Shown here piece by piece: positions 11,961-23,375 of a stretch of 64,000 nt of DNA (positions within the stretch are counted from its first letter, which is position 1; each line of letters begins with the position of its first letter). This stretch comes from Artemia franciscana (lineage: Eukaryota > Arthropoda > Branchiopoda > Anostraca > Artemiidae). Under the pieces are notes generated by a model. That model was not told the origin of the DNA. It did not search any database and saw only the letters and a list, made by a program, of their open reading frames with translations. The DNA lies in the NCBI RefSeq assembly GCF_032884065.1, contig NC_088867.1:48102317-48166316 (forward strand), in the 5' to 3' direction. Position numbers and translations under genes: made by a program.

Positions 11961-12079
11961 TTTGTAAAACTACTTTTCATAGGATGATGATGAAATTAGT
12001 AAATAGACTAAACACATGAAAAAAAAAATTCAAAGTATTACTAATCGGTTGCAAGAATAATAGCCATAAACCAATGAGG

Positions 12080-12180
12080 ATAAAACTTGTATTACAAAAT
12101 TGTCCTAAACTCCAACAAACATCACATATGATAGGTTTCTCACATGTACACTCACATGTATATGTGCATTCAAACTGCAA
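12080..12180 (-). pseudogene. Decayed finger relic beside the gene stop
   Basis: The minus-strand frame FECTYTCECTCEKPIICDVC followed by WSLGQF resembles a degraded HTGEKPFKCDVC linker-finger unit (here CTCEKPIICDVC). The frame is open but the His residues are missing. It is the closest of the relics to the functional stop at 12221. Confidence 0.55.
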
Positions 12181-12220
12181 GATTGCGAAAACACATCTCA
12201 GATAAACAACATTTCAATGA

Positions 12221-13779
12221 CTAATGACCCGTGTGCACTCTTTGGTGCTGGTTTAAACTTCCTGCTTGAGAAAAGGTCTTGTCACATACATGACACTTAA
12301 ACGGTTTCTCACCCGTATGAATTCTTTGGTGCTTGTACAAATTTCCTGTTTGAGAAAACGTCTTGTCACACACTTCACATTTAAACGGTTTTTCACCTTT
12401 ATGAATTCTTTGATGTTCGTTCAAATTTGAGGAATAAGAAAAGGTCTTGTCACATACATCACATTTAAACGGTTTCTCACCCGTATGCTTTCTATGGTGC
12501 CGGTTCAAATGTGATAATTGAGAAAAGGTTTGGTCACAAACATCACACTTAAATGGTTTATTACCTGTATGGATTCTTTGGTGCCGATTCAAATACAGCA
12601 TTTTTGAAAATATCTTATCACACACATCACATTTAAACGGTTTTTCTTCCGTATGCATTCTTTTGTGCTTGTTCATATTCCCTATTTGAGAAAAAGTTTG
12701 GTCACAAACATCACACTTAAACGGTTTTTCACCTGTATGCAGTCTTTGATGTATAGTCAAACAGAAAACCTGCGAAAAACGCTTCTCACAAACATCACAC
12801 TTAAACGGTTTTTCACCCGTATGCACTCTTTGATGTTTGTTTAAAGTGTCAGAGCGAGAAAACGTCTTGTCACATACATCACATTTAAACGGTTTCTCAC
12901 CGGTATGCATTTTTTGGTGTTTATTTAAACGTGGTGCTTGAGAAAAGGTTTGGTCACAAACATCACACTTGAACAATTTTTCACGCGTATGCAACCTTTT
13001 ATGTGAGTTTAGATTTTGTACCTGAGAGAACGTCTTGTTGCATTCGTCACATTTAAAAGGCTTCTCACCCGTGTGCAGTCTTTGGTGCTGGTTCAAATTT
13101 GCAGCTTCAGAAAACATCTTGTCACACACATCGCATTTAAAAGGTTTCTCACCCGTATGAATCCTTTTGTGCTTGTACAAATTTCCTGCTTGAGAAAAGG
13201 GTTGGTCACAAACGTCACACTTAAACGGTTTTTCACCTGTATGCAGTCTTTGATGTGTATTCAAACTGAAAACTTGCGAAAAACGCTTCTCACAAACATC
13301 ACACTTAAATGGTTTTTCACCCGTATGCACTCTTTGATGTTTGTTCAAAGTATCAGTGCGAGAAAACGTCTTGTCACATACATCACATTTAAACGGCTTC
13401 TCACCCGTATGCATTCTTTGGTGTTTGTTCAAATGACCTGCTTGAGAAAAGGTCTTGTTACATTCATCACATTCAAACGGCTTCTCACCAGTATGCACTC
13501 TTTGGTGCTGGTTCAAATCCTGCATTCGAGAAAATATCTTGTCACATACCTCACATCTATAGGTTTTTTTTTCTTTATGAGTTGTTTGCCATCTTTCCGA
13601 TTTTTTATACTCTTTACTTTGCGGGCAATTTTTCGAAACAGTTTTCTGATTTTCTAAACCTTTTCCTTCAGACTCCGATGTACATACACTTGAAAAACCA
13701 TTCGTAGGTGGATTATTTGAAACAAATAGTGACGTATTTCCCTGTAAGTGTAGTCCAGACACGTGTGGTGAAAATTGAC
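12221..13779 (-). CDS. C2H2 zinc-finger protein, terminal exon (16 fingers)
   Basis: This exon encodes a 519-residue C-terminal part holding 16 consecutive C2H2 fingers, about 28 residues each, joined by TGEKP-type linkers. The fingers follow CxxC-x3-F-x5-L-x2-H-x3-H throughout. The protein is expected to bind DNA in the nucleus, with specificity set by the variable helix residues. The exon begins after a good acceptor (pyrimidine tract, TTTTAG, with AG at 13781-13780) and continues the frame of the exon at 21030-21194: a phase-1 G joins GT to make Gly, then QFSPHVSG. The GTG at 13762 is therefore internal, not a start. Linkers deviate at finger 7 (TREKL), finger 11 (TEEKP), finger 12 (TGNKP) and finger 14 (KGEKP). 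The protein ends HQRVHTGH, stopping just inside a linker. Fingers 3-5 and 9-11 are block duplicates. Confidence 0.88.
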
Positions 13780-14609
13780 CTAAAATTTAAGTATATAGAG
13801 TTAAGAAAAAACTAATAAAACGGAAAAACCAAAATTCAAAAAAAAACGAAAAAAACATCTTTCAACATGTTCTAAAAGTTTAGAGAGTTTGAAAAAACGA
13901 ATAAAACAAAATATCGTAATTCAAAAAATCAAAAAAAAAAAAAAAATCATCCAATATTTTCAGTCTACAGAGTAAAAAAAAAAAAGTAAACCTTTCGTTA
14001 TCATTTAACGACTAATTTTATTTTCGAACCCTCGTGGTGATACTTAGATTAATTTTTAAAATTATTTATTCTAAAGCAGGAGAAGAAAAATTAAACCTTA
14101 AGCGATCAAGAAGTATACCGAGGGGTAAATCAAACCATTAGCGAAAGATAGGAAACATTACAATATTATTAGGAATTACTGTAACTAGAATACACATCAT
14201 ATATTGAAGGTAATTTCTTGGGGTAGCCTTAAAGCTTTGGATTAAAAAAACGACAAAAGTCACGTTCTCCTCAGGTCTTAAATATACCAGTTCAAATAGA
14301 GATATATCCTTTTATTAAACAGTGGAAAGCAATGACAAAAAATTCCGGATATTTAGGACACCTAATCAGTGACACCGTCATCAACAAATATCTGATATTT
14401 TTTTCCTTGTTTTTCACTGTCTATTAAAAGGATTTATCCTACTTGAACTATTATTTGTACGACCTGACGTTTTATTTTAGATCCAATAGGACTCACTATG
14501 TTCTTCTAGCTTCAGTCTAGCTTTTAGGCAGTTTGTATCATAATAGCCAATTTTCTGCTTATTTAAAATTCAACTTGAAATCAAAATAATAGACATATTC
14601 ATATTTTGA
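13780..14609 (-). other. Intron 2 of the zinc-finger gene, repeat-free part
   Basis: The 3' end of a 7.25-kb intron (13780-21029, minus strand). It holds AT-rich sequence with A-rich runs, and no repeat or exon was recognised. True intron length is uncertain because it spans an assembly gap. Confidence 0.55.
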
Positions 14610-17012
14610 TTTTTTTTTTTAGAATATCAGGATGAAACTTGGTGAGAAGAATAAGCACAAGTCCAAGATACGTGACTGGTATGACCAGACTAGATCCGCT
14701 CTCTTTAGGAGATTTGGGGGGGGGGCTATTTGCAGAATCTATATAGAGATTTAGATTGAATTATTTAAAAATAAAAAAACCTACCAATCACTTTCAAATA
14801 AAAATTTAAAATTCTCGTAAAAGACTACAACAAGAGCTGAGAGCTCATATGGCGCTTTTGACGAGGTTGGAAGATCCAAGAGCCAAGAACTCATATGGCA
14901 TGAACTCTAACAAATTATAAGAATCAATAGATTGATTTAAAAGGAAAATCATAGGCCTAATTTTGGTCGGGATTTAAAAGAAGAGCTCTGAGACACGAGG
15001 TCCTTCTATACATCCACTCGTAAGTAAAAAATAACTTTTTTTCAAATTTTTCCTCTCCCTTCATCCCCTTAGATGGTCGGATCAGGAAAACGACTTTACC
15101 AAATCATTTTGTGCACAATCCCTGACACGCCTACCAATTTTCATCGTCCTAGCCCATCTAGAAGCACCAAACTCACCAAAGCACTGGAACCCCCCCCTAA
15201 AAAAATTCCCCCAAAGAGAGCGGATCCAGTCCAGTTACGTCAATCACGTATTTACGACACTTTCTTATTCTACGCACCAAGTTTCATACGGATCTCTCCA
15301 CTCTAAGCGTTTTAAAAGATTTCCAGAATCTTCTTCAAAATCCCCCCAATGTCACCAGATCTGGTCGTGATTTAAAATAAGAACTCTGAAACACAAGTTC
15401 CTTCTAAATATTAAATTTCATTAAGATTTGGTCACCCATTCTTAATTTAAAAATACCTCAAATTTTTCCAAATTAACCCTCCCCCCAAACTCCCTCAAAG
15501 AAGGCGGATCCATTTTAATAATATCAATCATGTATGTAGAGCTTGTTCTTATTCTTCCCATTAAGTTTCATCTGATCTCTCCACTCTAAGCGTTTTTTCA
15601 GATTTCTGTTTCTCCCCTCCAGCCCCCTATGCCGCCATATCCGATTCAAATTGAAATTGGAGTATCTAAGGCACTAGATATTTCTATATATCAAGTTTCA
15701 TTAAGATCCGATCACTAATTCGTAAGATCAAGATACCTCAATTTTCATGTTTTCCAATATTTCCGGTTTCCCCTTCCAACTCCCCCCCAATATCGCCAGA
15801 TCTGGTCAAGAATTAAAATGAGAGCTTTAACGTACAAATTTCTTCTAAATATCATATTTCATGAATATCTGATCACCCGTTCGTGAGTTACAAATTCCTC
15901 ATTTTTTTTTTATTTTTCAAAACTAGCCTCCCCCCCAAATCTCTCAAAGAGTGCAGATCTAGTCTGGTTATCAAACAGTTCGTGGTAACGAACTGAAGTA
16001 AGGAGCGACCCGGCTCAATAGTAGCCAAAGCTCTAAAAAATGGAATTTTGATACCAATAGCTACATCAAAAGAATCGCATTTTAATGCTGTTTTTAAATA
16101 TATAAGCTTCATCAAGTTTAGTCTTACCCACCAAAAGTTACGAGCCTGAGAAAATTTGCCTTATTTTAGAAAATAGGGGGAGACGCCCCTTAAAAGTCAT
16201 TGAACCTTAACGAAAATCACACCATCAGATTCAGCGTATCAGAGAACCCTATTGTAGAAGTTTCAAGCTCCTATCTACAAAAATGTGGAATTTTGTATTT
16301 CTTGCCAAAAGGCAGATCACGGATGCGTGTTTATTTGTTTGTTTGTTTGTTTTTTTGTTGTTGTTTTTTTCCCAGGGGTGATCGTATCGACCCAGTGGTC
16401 CTAGAATCTTGCGAGAGGGCTCATTCTAATGGAAATGAAAAGTTCTAGTTCCCTTTTTAAGTGACCAAACAAATTGGAGGGCACCTAGGCCCCCTCCCAC
16501 GCTAATTATTTTCACAAAGTCAACGGATCAAAATTCCGAGATAGCGATTTTATTCAGCGTAGACGAAAAACCTTATAATTATGTCTTTGGGGACGACTTA
16601 CTCCCCCACAGTCCCCGTAGGAGGGGCTACAAGTTACAAACGTTGACCAGTGCTTACATATAGTAATGCTAATTGGGAAGTGTACAGACGTTTTCAAGGG
16701 GATTTTTTGGTTGGGGGGAGGGGTCGACAAGAGGGGGATATATTGGAGAAACTTTCTATCGAGGAATTTGTCATGGGGGAAGAAAATTTCCATGAAGGGA
16801 GCGCAGGATTTTCAAGCATTATTAAAAAAAAACAATGAAAAAATAAATATGAAAAGTTTTTCAACTGGAAGTAAGGAGCAGCATTAAAACTTAAAACGAA
16901 CAGAAATTATTATGCATATGAGGGGCTCACCTCCTCCTAATACCTCGCTCTTTACGCTAAAGTGTTTTTAGTGATTTCAACCATTTATTCTACGGCTTTT
17001 GTGATTCAGGGG
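14610..17012 (+). mobile_element. Helitron-linked element, copy H2 (left of gap)
   Basis: A non-coding block beginning AGAATATCAGGATGAAACTT. It carries the AGCTCATATGGCGCTTTTGAC module, four or more diverged tandem units (marker GGTCGGGATTTAAAA), a perfect hairpin CAGTTCGTGGTAACGAACTG at 15976-15995, and then the TAAGGAGCGACCCGG module. It runs into sequence homologous to the 3' flank of the Helitron helicase (ATCGACCCAGT..CCTAGAATCTTGCGAGAGGG and CTATGTCTTTGGGG landmarks). It ends at the gap and is about 99% identical to 17113-19520. Confidence 0.65.
15976..15995. repeat. Perfect 20-bp hairpin at a module junction
   Basis: CAGTTCGTGGTAACGAACTG is an 8-bp stem with a 4-nt loop. It lies exactly between the tandem-unit region and the TAAGGAGCGACCCGG module, and recurs at 18489-18508. 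It may mark an element end, since Helitrons end in short hairpins, but the junction has not been resolved. Confidence 0.7.
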
Positions 17013-17112
17013 NNNNNNNNNNNNNNNNNNNNNNNNNNNNNNNNNNNNNNNNNNNNNNNNNNNNNNNNNNNNNNNNNNNNNNNNNNNNNNNNNNNNNNNN
17101 NNNNNNNNNNNN
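17013..17112. other. Assembly gap (100 N)
   Basis: A run of exactly 100 N, the conventional size for a gap of unknown length. It is flanked on both sides by nearly identical 2.4-kb sequence. Confidence 1.
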
Positions 17113-18488
17113 TATTGATTTATTTTTTTTTTTAGAATATCAGGATGAAACTTGGTGAGAAGAATAAGCACAAGTCCAAGATACGTGACTGGTATGACCA
17201 GACTAGATCCGCTCTCTTTAGGAGATTTGGGGGGGGGGGCTATTTGCAGAATCTATATAGAGATTTAGATTGAATTATTTAAAAATAAAAAAACCTACCA
17301 ATCACTTTCAAATAAAAATTTAAAATTCTCGTAAAAGACTACAACAAGAGCTGAGAGCTCATATGGCGCTTTTGACGAGGTAGGAAGATCCAAGAGCCAA
17401 GAACTCATATGGCATGAACTCTAACAAATTATAAGAATCAATAGATTGATTTAAAAGGAAAATCATAGGCCTAATTTTGGTCGGGATTTAAAAGAAGAGC
17501 TCTGAGACACGAGGTCCTTCTATACATCCACTCGTAAGTAAAAAATAACTTTTTTTCAAATTTTTCCTCTCCCTTCATCCCCTTAGATGGTCGGATCAGG
17601 AAAAACGACTTTACCAAATCATTTTGTGCACAGTCCCTGACACGCCTACCAATTTTCATCGTCCTAGCCCATCTAGAAGCACCAAACTCACCAAAGCACT
17701 GGAACCCCCCCCCTAAAAAAATTCCCCCAAAGAGAGCGGATCCAGTCCAGTTACGTCAATCACGTATTTACGACACTTTCTTATTCTACGCACCAAGTTT
17801 CATCCGGATCTCTCCACTCTAAGCGTTTTAAAAGATTTCCAGTTTCTTCTTCAAAATCCCCCAATGTCACCAGATCTGGTCGTGATTTAAAATAAGAACT
17901 CTGAAACACAAGTTCCTTCTAAATATTAAATTTCATTAAGATTTGGTCACCCATTCTTAATTTAAAAATACCTCAAATTTTTCCAAATTAACCCTCCCCC
18001 CAAACTCCCTCAAAGAAGGCGATCCATTTTAATAATATCAATCATGTATGTAGAGCTTGTTCTTATTCTTCCCATTAAGTTTCATCTGATCTCCCCACTC
18101 TAAGCGTTTTTTCAGATTTCTGTTTCTCCCCTCCAGCCCCCTATGCCGCCAGATCCGATTCAAATTGAAATTGGAGTATCTAAGGCACTAGATATTTCTA
18201 TATATCAAGTTTCATTAAGATCCGATCACTAATTCGTAAGATCAAGATACCTCAATTTTCAAGTTTTCCAATATTTCCGGTTTCCCCTTCCAACTCCCCC
18301 CCAATATCGCCAGATCTGGTCAAGAATTAAAATGAGAGCTTTAACGTACACATTTCTTCTAAATATCATATTTCATGAATATCTGATCACCCGTTCGTGA
18401 GTTACAAATTCCTCATTTTTCTTTATTTTTCCAAACTAGCCTCCCCCCCAAATCTCTCAAAGAGTGCAGATCTAGTCTGGTTATCAAA

Positions 18489-18508
18489 CAGTTCGTGGTA
18501 ACGAACTG
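18489..18508. repeat. Second copy of the 20-bp hairpin
   Basis: Identical to 15976-15995 and in the same context, between the tandem units and the TAAGGAGCGACCC module. Confidence 0.7.
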
Positions 18509-19910
18509 AAGTAAGGAGCGACCCGGCTCAATAGTAGCCAAAGCTCTAAAAAATGGAATTTTGATACCAATAGCTACATCAAAAGAATCGCATTTTAATG
18601 CTGTTTTTAAATATATAAGCTTCATCAAGTTTAGTCTTACCCACTAAAAGTTACGAGCCTGAGAAAATTTGCCTTATTTTAGAAAATAGGGGGAGACGCC
18701 CCTTAAAAGTCATTGAGCCTTAACGAAAATCACACCATCAGATTCAGCGTATCAGAGAACCCTATTGTAGAAGTTTCAAGCTCCTATCTACAAAAATGTG
18801 GAATTTTGTATTTCTTGCCAAAAGGCAGATCACGGATGCGTGTTTATTTGTTTGTTTGTTTTTTTTTGTTGTTTTTTTTCCCAGGGGTGATCGTATCGAC
18901 CCAGTGGTCCTAGAATCTTGCGAGAGGGCTCATTCTAATGGAAATGAAAAGTTCTAGTTCCCTTTTTAAGTGACCAAACAAATTGGAGGGCACCTAGGCC
19001 CCCTCCCACGCTAATTATTTTCACAAAGTCAACGGATCAAAATTCCGAGATAGCGATTTTATTCAACGTAGACGAAAAACCTTATAATTATGTCTTTGGG
19101 GACGACTTACTCCCCCACAGTCCCCGTAGGAGGGGCTACAAGTTACAAACGTTGACCAGTGCTTACATATAGTAATGCTAATTGGGAAGTGTACAGACGT
19201 TTTCAAGGGGATTTTTTGGTTGGGGGGGAGGGGTCGACAAGAGGGGGATATATTGGAGAAACTTTCTATCGAGGAATTTGTCATGGAGGAAGAAAATTTC
19301 CATGAAGGGAGCGCAGGATTTTCAAGCATTATTAAAAAAACAATGAGAAAATAAATATGAAAAGTTTTTCAACTGGAAGTAAGGAGCAGCATTAAAACTT
19401 AAAACGAACAGAAATTATTATGCATATGAGGGGCTCACCTCCTCCTAATACCTCGCTCTTTACGCTAAAGTATTTTTAGTGATTTCAACCATTTATTCTA
19501 CGGCTTTTGTGATTCAGGGGTCATTCTTAATGAATTGGGACGAGATTTAATCTTTAGTGTAAAGAGCGAGGTACTGATGAGGGGGTGAACCCCTCATATA
19601 TGTAATAAAAACATGAGATTACAAAAGTTCGTTACGTAAGCTAATTTATAAGTTATGTTTATCTTTCACTAATAAAAATATACGTAAAAAATTAAAAGTT
19701 CTAGTTGCATTTTTAAGTAACCAAAAAATCGTAGGGCAACTAGGCTTCCTCCACCGTTCCTTTTTTTCTCAAAATCATTCGATCAAAACTATGAGAAAGC
19801 CATTTAGCCAAAAAAAACTTGCAAATTTCGTGTAAATTATTCCTCTGCGGAGAGCCAAAATCAAAACATGCATTGATTCAAAAACGTTCAGAAATTAAAT
19901 AAAAAAACAA

Positions 19911-20175
19911 GCTTTTTTTAGCTGAAAGTAAGGAGCGACATTAAAACTTAAAACGAACAGAAATTACTTTGTATATGAAAGGGGCTGCTTCCTCATCAAC
20001 GCCCCGCTCTTTACGCTAAAGTTTTTCACTGTTTTAAAAAGCAGAGTTGAGAGACAGGGTCAAACTTTAGCGTAAAGAGCGGGGCGTTGATGAGGAAGCA
20101 GCCCCTTTCATATACAAAGTAATTTCTGTTCGTTTTAAGTTTTAATGTCGCTCCTTACTCTCAGCTAAAAAAAAC
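19911..20175. repeat. Near-perfect long hairpin, arms of about 110 bp
   Basis: The left arm (about 19918-20030) contains AGCTGAAAGTAAGGAGCGAC, AAAACGAACAGAAATTACTT, GCCCCGCTCTTTACGCTAAAG. It returns as its reverse complement in the right arm (about 20056-20168). The loop is about 25-30 bp and I count only a few mismatches. Transcribed, it would form a long stem-loop. Diverged versions lie at 4520-4756, 58350-58685 and 60683-60930. Confidence 0.88.
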
Positions 20176-21029
20176 TTGTTTTTTTTTATATTTAATATCG
20201 ATCACGTATCATAGACTTGTGCTTATTCTTCTCACCAAGTTTCATCCTGATCTCTTCACTCTAAGCCTATTCCAAGATTTGCGCCCCCCCCCCTATGACT
20301 CTGGATCCGGTCGGGATTTAAACTAAATCTGAGTTAAGAGTTCCTTCTAAATATGAAATTTCATTAATCCGATCACTCCTTTGTAAGTTAAAAATATTTC
20401 ATTTTTTTAATTTTTCAGAATTAACTCTCCCCTCAACTCCCTCAAAGAAGGCGAATCCGTTCCGGTTATGTCAATCACGTATCTAGGACAAGTGCTTGTT
20501 TTTTCCACCTGTTTTCATCCCAATCCCTCCACTCTAAGCGTTTTCCAAGATTTTAGGTTCCCCCTCCAACACCTCCCGATGTCACCGGATTCGGTCGGCA
20601 TTTAAAATAAGAGCTCTAAGACACAATATTTTTCTAAACATCAAATTTCATTAAGATCTGGTCAACCGTTCATAAGTTAAAAATACCTCATTTTTTCTAT
20701 TTTTTCCGAATTAGAACGCCCCCCACCCCAACCCTTCCAGATAGTCGAATCGAGGAAACGCCTGATATGCCTGCCAAATACAATCGTCCAAGCTTATCTG
20801 GAAGTGCCAAAATTAGGAAAACCCGGACCGACAGACAGACCGATAGAATTTGCGATCGCTATATGTCACTTGTAAATACCAATTTCCATAAAAACGATTT
20901 GGCAAATACCTGCATATTGGAATAAGGTAAAACAAACTTTCTATATTAATATTAAGTCCCTTTGTCCTATTTTGTCCAATAAAATATTATCCAATACATT
21001 TCAATAAAAATATAAGGTTTCAGATGTAC

Positions 21030-21194
21030 CTTCATTGCTAGAACATTTTGATTCCTGGGAGTCGTATTCAAATTTACATGGTCCTGAAATGCTACATGAA
21101 TTAAGCAAGGGAACATCTTCACGTTTTGGTGACATAAGATGGTTTGGAAAATGAAAGGTCTTCTTGCTGTCACCTGGTAAAGCATCTTCAACTT
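21030..21194 (-). CDS. C2H2 zinc-finger protein, exon 2
   Basis: A 165-nt exon bounded on the minus strand by an acceptor (AATTTTGTTTTAG, AG at 21196-21195) and a donor GTACAT (21029-21024). It starts with two bases and ends with one, so both junctions are phase 1. It joins exon 1 (G+AA = Glu) and the terminal exon (G+GT = Gly) without a frameshift. It encodes about 54 residues beginning EVEDALPGDSKKTFHFP. No KRAB, ZAD or BTB signature is visible; the segment is acidic and serine-rich and probably disordered. The donor is weaker than consensus. Evidence is phase matching and splice motifs only; no transcript is available here. Confidence 0.68.
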
Positions 21195-21983
21195 CTAAAA
21201 CAAAATTCAAATTAAACAGACATAAAAAAATTTAACGGTAAAGCTTACTAAACAAATCTGACTGATTTTTCTTCCTAGTTACATGTAAAAATATAAATAT
21301 AAAGACAGTATCGTTTTTAAAATCTATTGTTTATACAGATAAAAGAAAATCAGAAACATTCCACGAAAGTTATTAACACAAAACGAGTAAGAACCTGAAA
21401 TTCATAACATAAAAAAAAAAAAAAAAAAAAAAATACAGCTTAACAATCACAAAAAATGGACAGAAAATTGAAAGTAAAAAATACTAATCAGTCAGGGTTT
21501 TCTGCATTAGTTTCCAAAACATAAATACAAAATGTAGTCTCCAAAAGTTTAGCACCAGAGTTAAACTAACTTTAATCCTACCTTACATGTATTATGATTC
21601 GATATTCCAATCTGAACCCATGCTTTGATAGAAATATTTCATTGATCATACCTACACAGAGAAAAGATAAACAGAAAATTTCTCTACCAGATGATGAGTT
21701 GTCTCACCGGACTTAAAATTAAAGCTAATAAATTGAATTTGAACGCGTTTTGCGTCACAAAGAAGCCACTTTTATCACCTCTCAGCTCATAAACACTCTT
21801 AGACGCTAGATCCAAATACATATTCAGTTACAATTTTTTTTCCTTAGCACCACTTAATGGACAAGGAAGAAAAGGGGAAATAACTATTTTCTAGAGCAAA
21901 GTAGCTTTTCATTTATTCTGTGACACACTGCATAACTTACCGTTTAACTGCATATTTAACTGCGATTTAACTGCATAACTTAC
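21195..21983 (-). other. Intron 1 of the zinc-finger gene
   Basis: A 789-bp intron between coding exons 1 and 2, with GTAAGT at its start (21983-21978) and TTTTAG at its end. It contains an A-rich run at about 21411-21433 and a 43-bp direct duplication that copies the donor site (21928-21945 and 21971-21988). Confidence 0.6.
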
Positions 21984-22038
21984 CGTTTTTAATGAAAGAA
22001 TCCTCAGAAACCGAGATGGGATAAGCCATTTTCGACAT
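21984..22038 (-). CDS. C2H2 zinc-finger protein, first coding exon
   Basis: The minus-strand ATG at 22038-22036 opens a frame of 18 codons (MSKMAYPISVSEDSFIKN) plus one base, ending at a consensus donor GTAAGT. A second ATG lies three codons in. The phase-1 end fits exon 2, completing Glu. With exons 2 and 3 the model gives 1779 nt, 592 aa, all internal junctions in phase 1. The exon extends upstream as 5' UTR to an undetermined point. The same donor motif is duplicated 43 bp downstream (21940-21935); using it would break the frame. Confidence 0.68.
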
Positions 22039-23375
22039 TTGCAGCAAGTCAATAAAAAACCTTGGAATCGAGGTAATACAAACTATGAGAAGTATAGTAC
22101 CATCATCAGAACTGGGACACAACACAGATTTTAGTCAGGTCAGTCCTAAAATACAAAATATATTATGATTGATGACTAAGAATGACTTTTAACCACTGCA
22201 GAGCAGATTTTCTCTTAATGCACTTGAAAGAAAAGGCTCAACTCCTTCAGCCGTCAAGGGCATTTACAAATCTGATGTTTTTTTTAAGGGTGCTAAAATT
22301 CCAAACTCTTTTTGATGTAACTAAATTTAAAGTGTAGTTGTGGATTTTAAGTAAAATAAACTTTCATGGTAAAAACAACGAAAATACAGCTGTTGGCTTA
22401 CTCCGTTAGCTGTATAAAAGAATATAAACATCTAAAGGGCTAAATTAAATATACAGTGAGAGATGTAACCTTGCAACGAGCAAATTGTAACCCTTTTCCA
22501 ACCGAAACTATATAAATAAGTTCTTTTTAGTTTAGTCCAAAATCGCTTTGTTTTATTCAAATAGTTATCCAGAGGGTCAGAGACCTTCTGGCATTTATGC
22601 TACTCACCTTATTACAAGTGATTAAAACATTTATTGATATTCTGAGCTTCATTTAAAATGTGGGGTAATGTTAAGATACTTTGATTGGCCTTCTTTTGTT
22701 TTTTGGTTTAGTTAAGTTTAGGTTTATTTTTGAGTCCCGTTTATCCAAAGCACTCGAAAGTTTATTCAAGAAGAAGCTGATGTAAAATTTTTGCGGGTAA
22801 AAGATTTTTCTAAATTTCGAAAGTCATAACTAAATGTTGTGACAACATATATAGTATAGGTTATTTATGTTCGCTTCAAGCTTTAGTGCCACTTCTTGGC
22901 ATCTCTATATTCACGTTCTGGATCTCAAGAATAATTTAACAGAGGTTTCTAGGGAGGTTTTGTTGCAGCTATAAGTGTATAATTAAGCCGTCAAAACGAG
23001 AAGCTGTTAACTTCTAAATATGAAAAGGGGCAAAAATAAATATTCATATTACCCTTTGTTTGCACAGGCTCTAATCTATGGAAAAATTGATTATCCGTTT
23101 TCCACATAACACAGTATGTCGTAACTCTGGGTTATACCAAGAGCGGTAATTTATATCGTCCTCCACTTCCCACACACTTCATGTAAAATTTGGCATAGTT
23201 GTTTGTGCCTTGCAATATGTCTTCCAAATTCAGGTTTCTATTTATTTTTTTTGTAAAACTAATTAGAGACCAATTGACGTAGCATAAAAGGCCAACACAA
23301 ATCATTTTAAACTGAGGGAATGGTAAGGCAATTAGACCAAGCAAACGGCAACCACCAAATGAATCACTTTTGTAG
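22039..23375. other. Upstream region of the zinc-finger gene
   Basis: No repeat shared with other parts of the window and no convincing exon. It may hold the promoter and 5' UTR exons of the zinc-finger gene. A minus-strand GTGAGT donor-like site near 22609 could end a non-coding exon, but nothing else supports it. Confidence 0.4.

Larger units (their letters stand above)
17113..20900 (+). mobile_element. Helitron-linked element, copy H3 (right of gap)
   Basis: Repeats H2 almost base for base up to about 19520, then continues through parts lost at the gap in H2. These are a second CTCTTTACGCTAAAG / TTTAGTGTAAAGAGCG inverted pair (about 19440-19605), the TTCTAGTTGCATTTTTAAGTAACC module, and the near-perfect hairpin at 19911-20175. 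Further tandem units follow, then the terminal block with GACAGACAGACCGATAG and TGCGATCGCTATATGTCAC at about 20830-20870. The final CACTTGG hairpin is degraded here. It contains no protein-coding region. Confidence 0.65.

Noticed and set aside
13016-13657. 213-codon ORF antisense to the zinc-finger exon
   Set aside because: It is a by-product of the regular 84-bp finger repeat on the other strand; its periodic Leu/Val/Phe pattern mirrors the fingers.
15888-19329. Repeated ORFs of 60-90 codons in H2 and H3
   Set aside because: The same frames are present or absent depending on homopolymer length between the two copies, and they lie in non-coding repeat modules.
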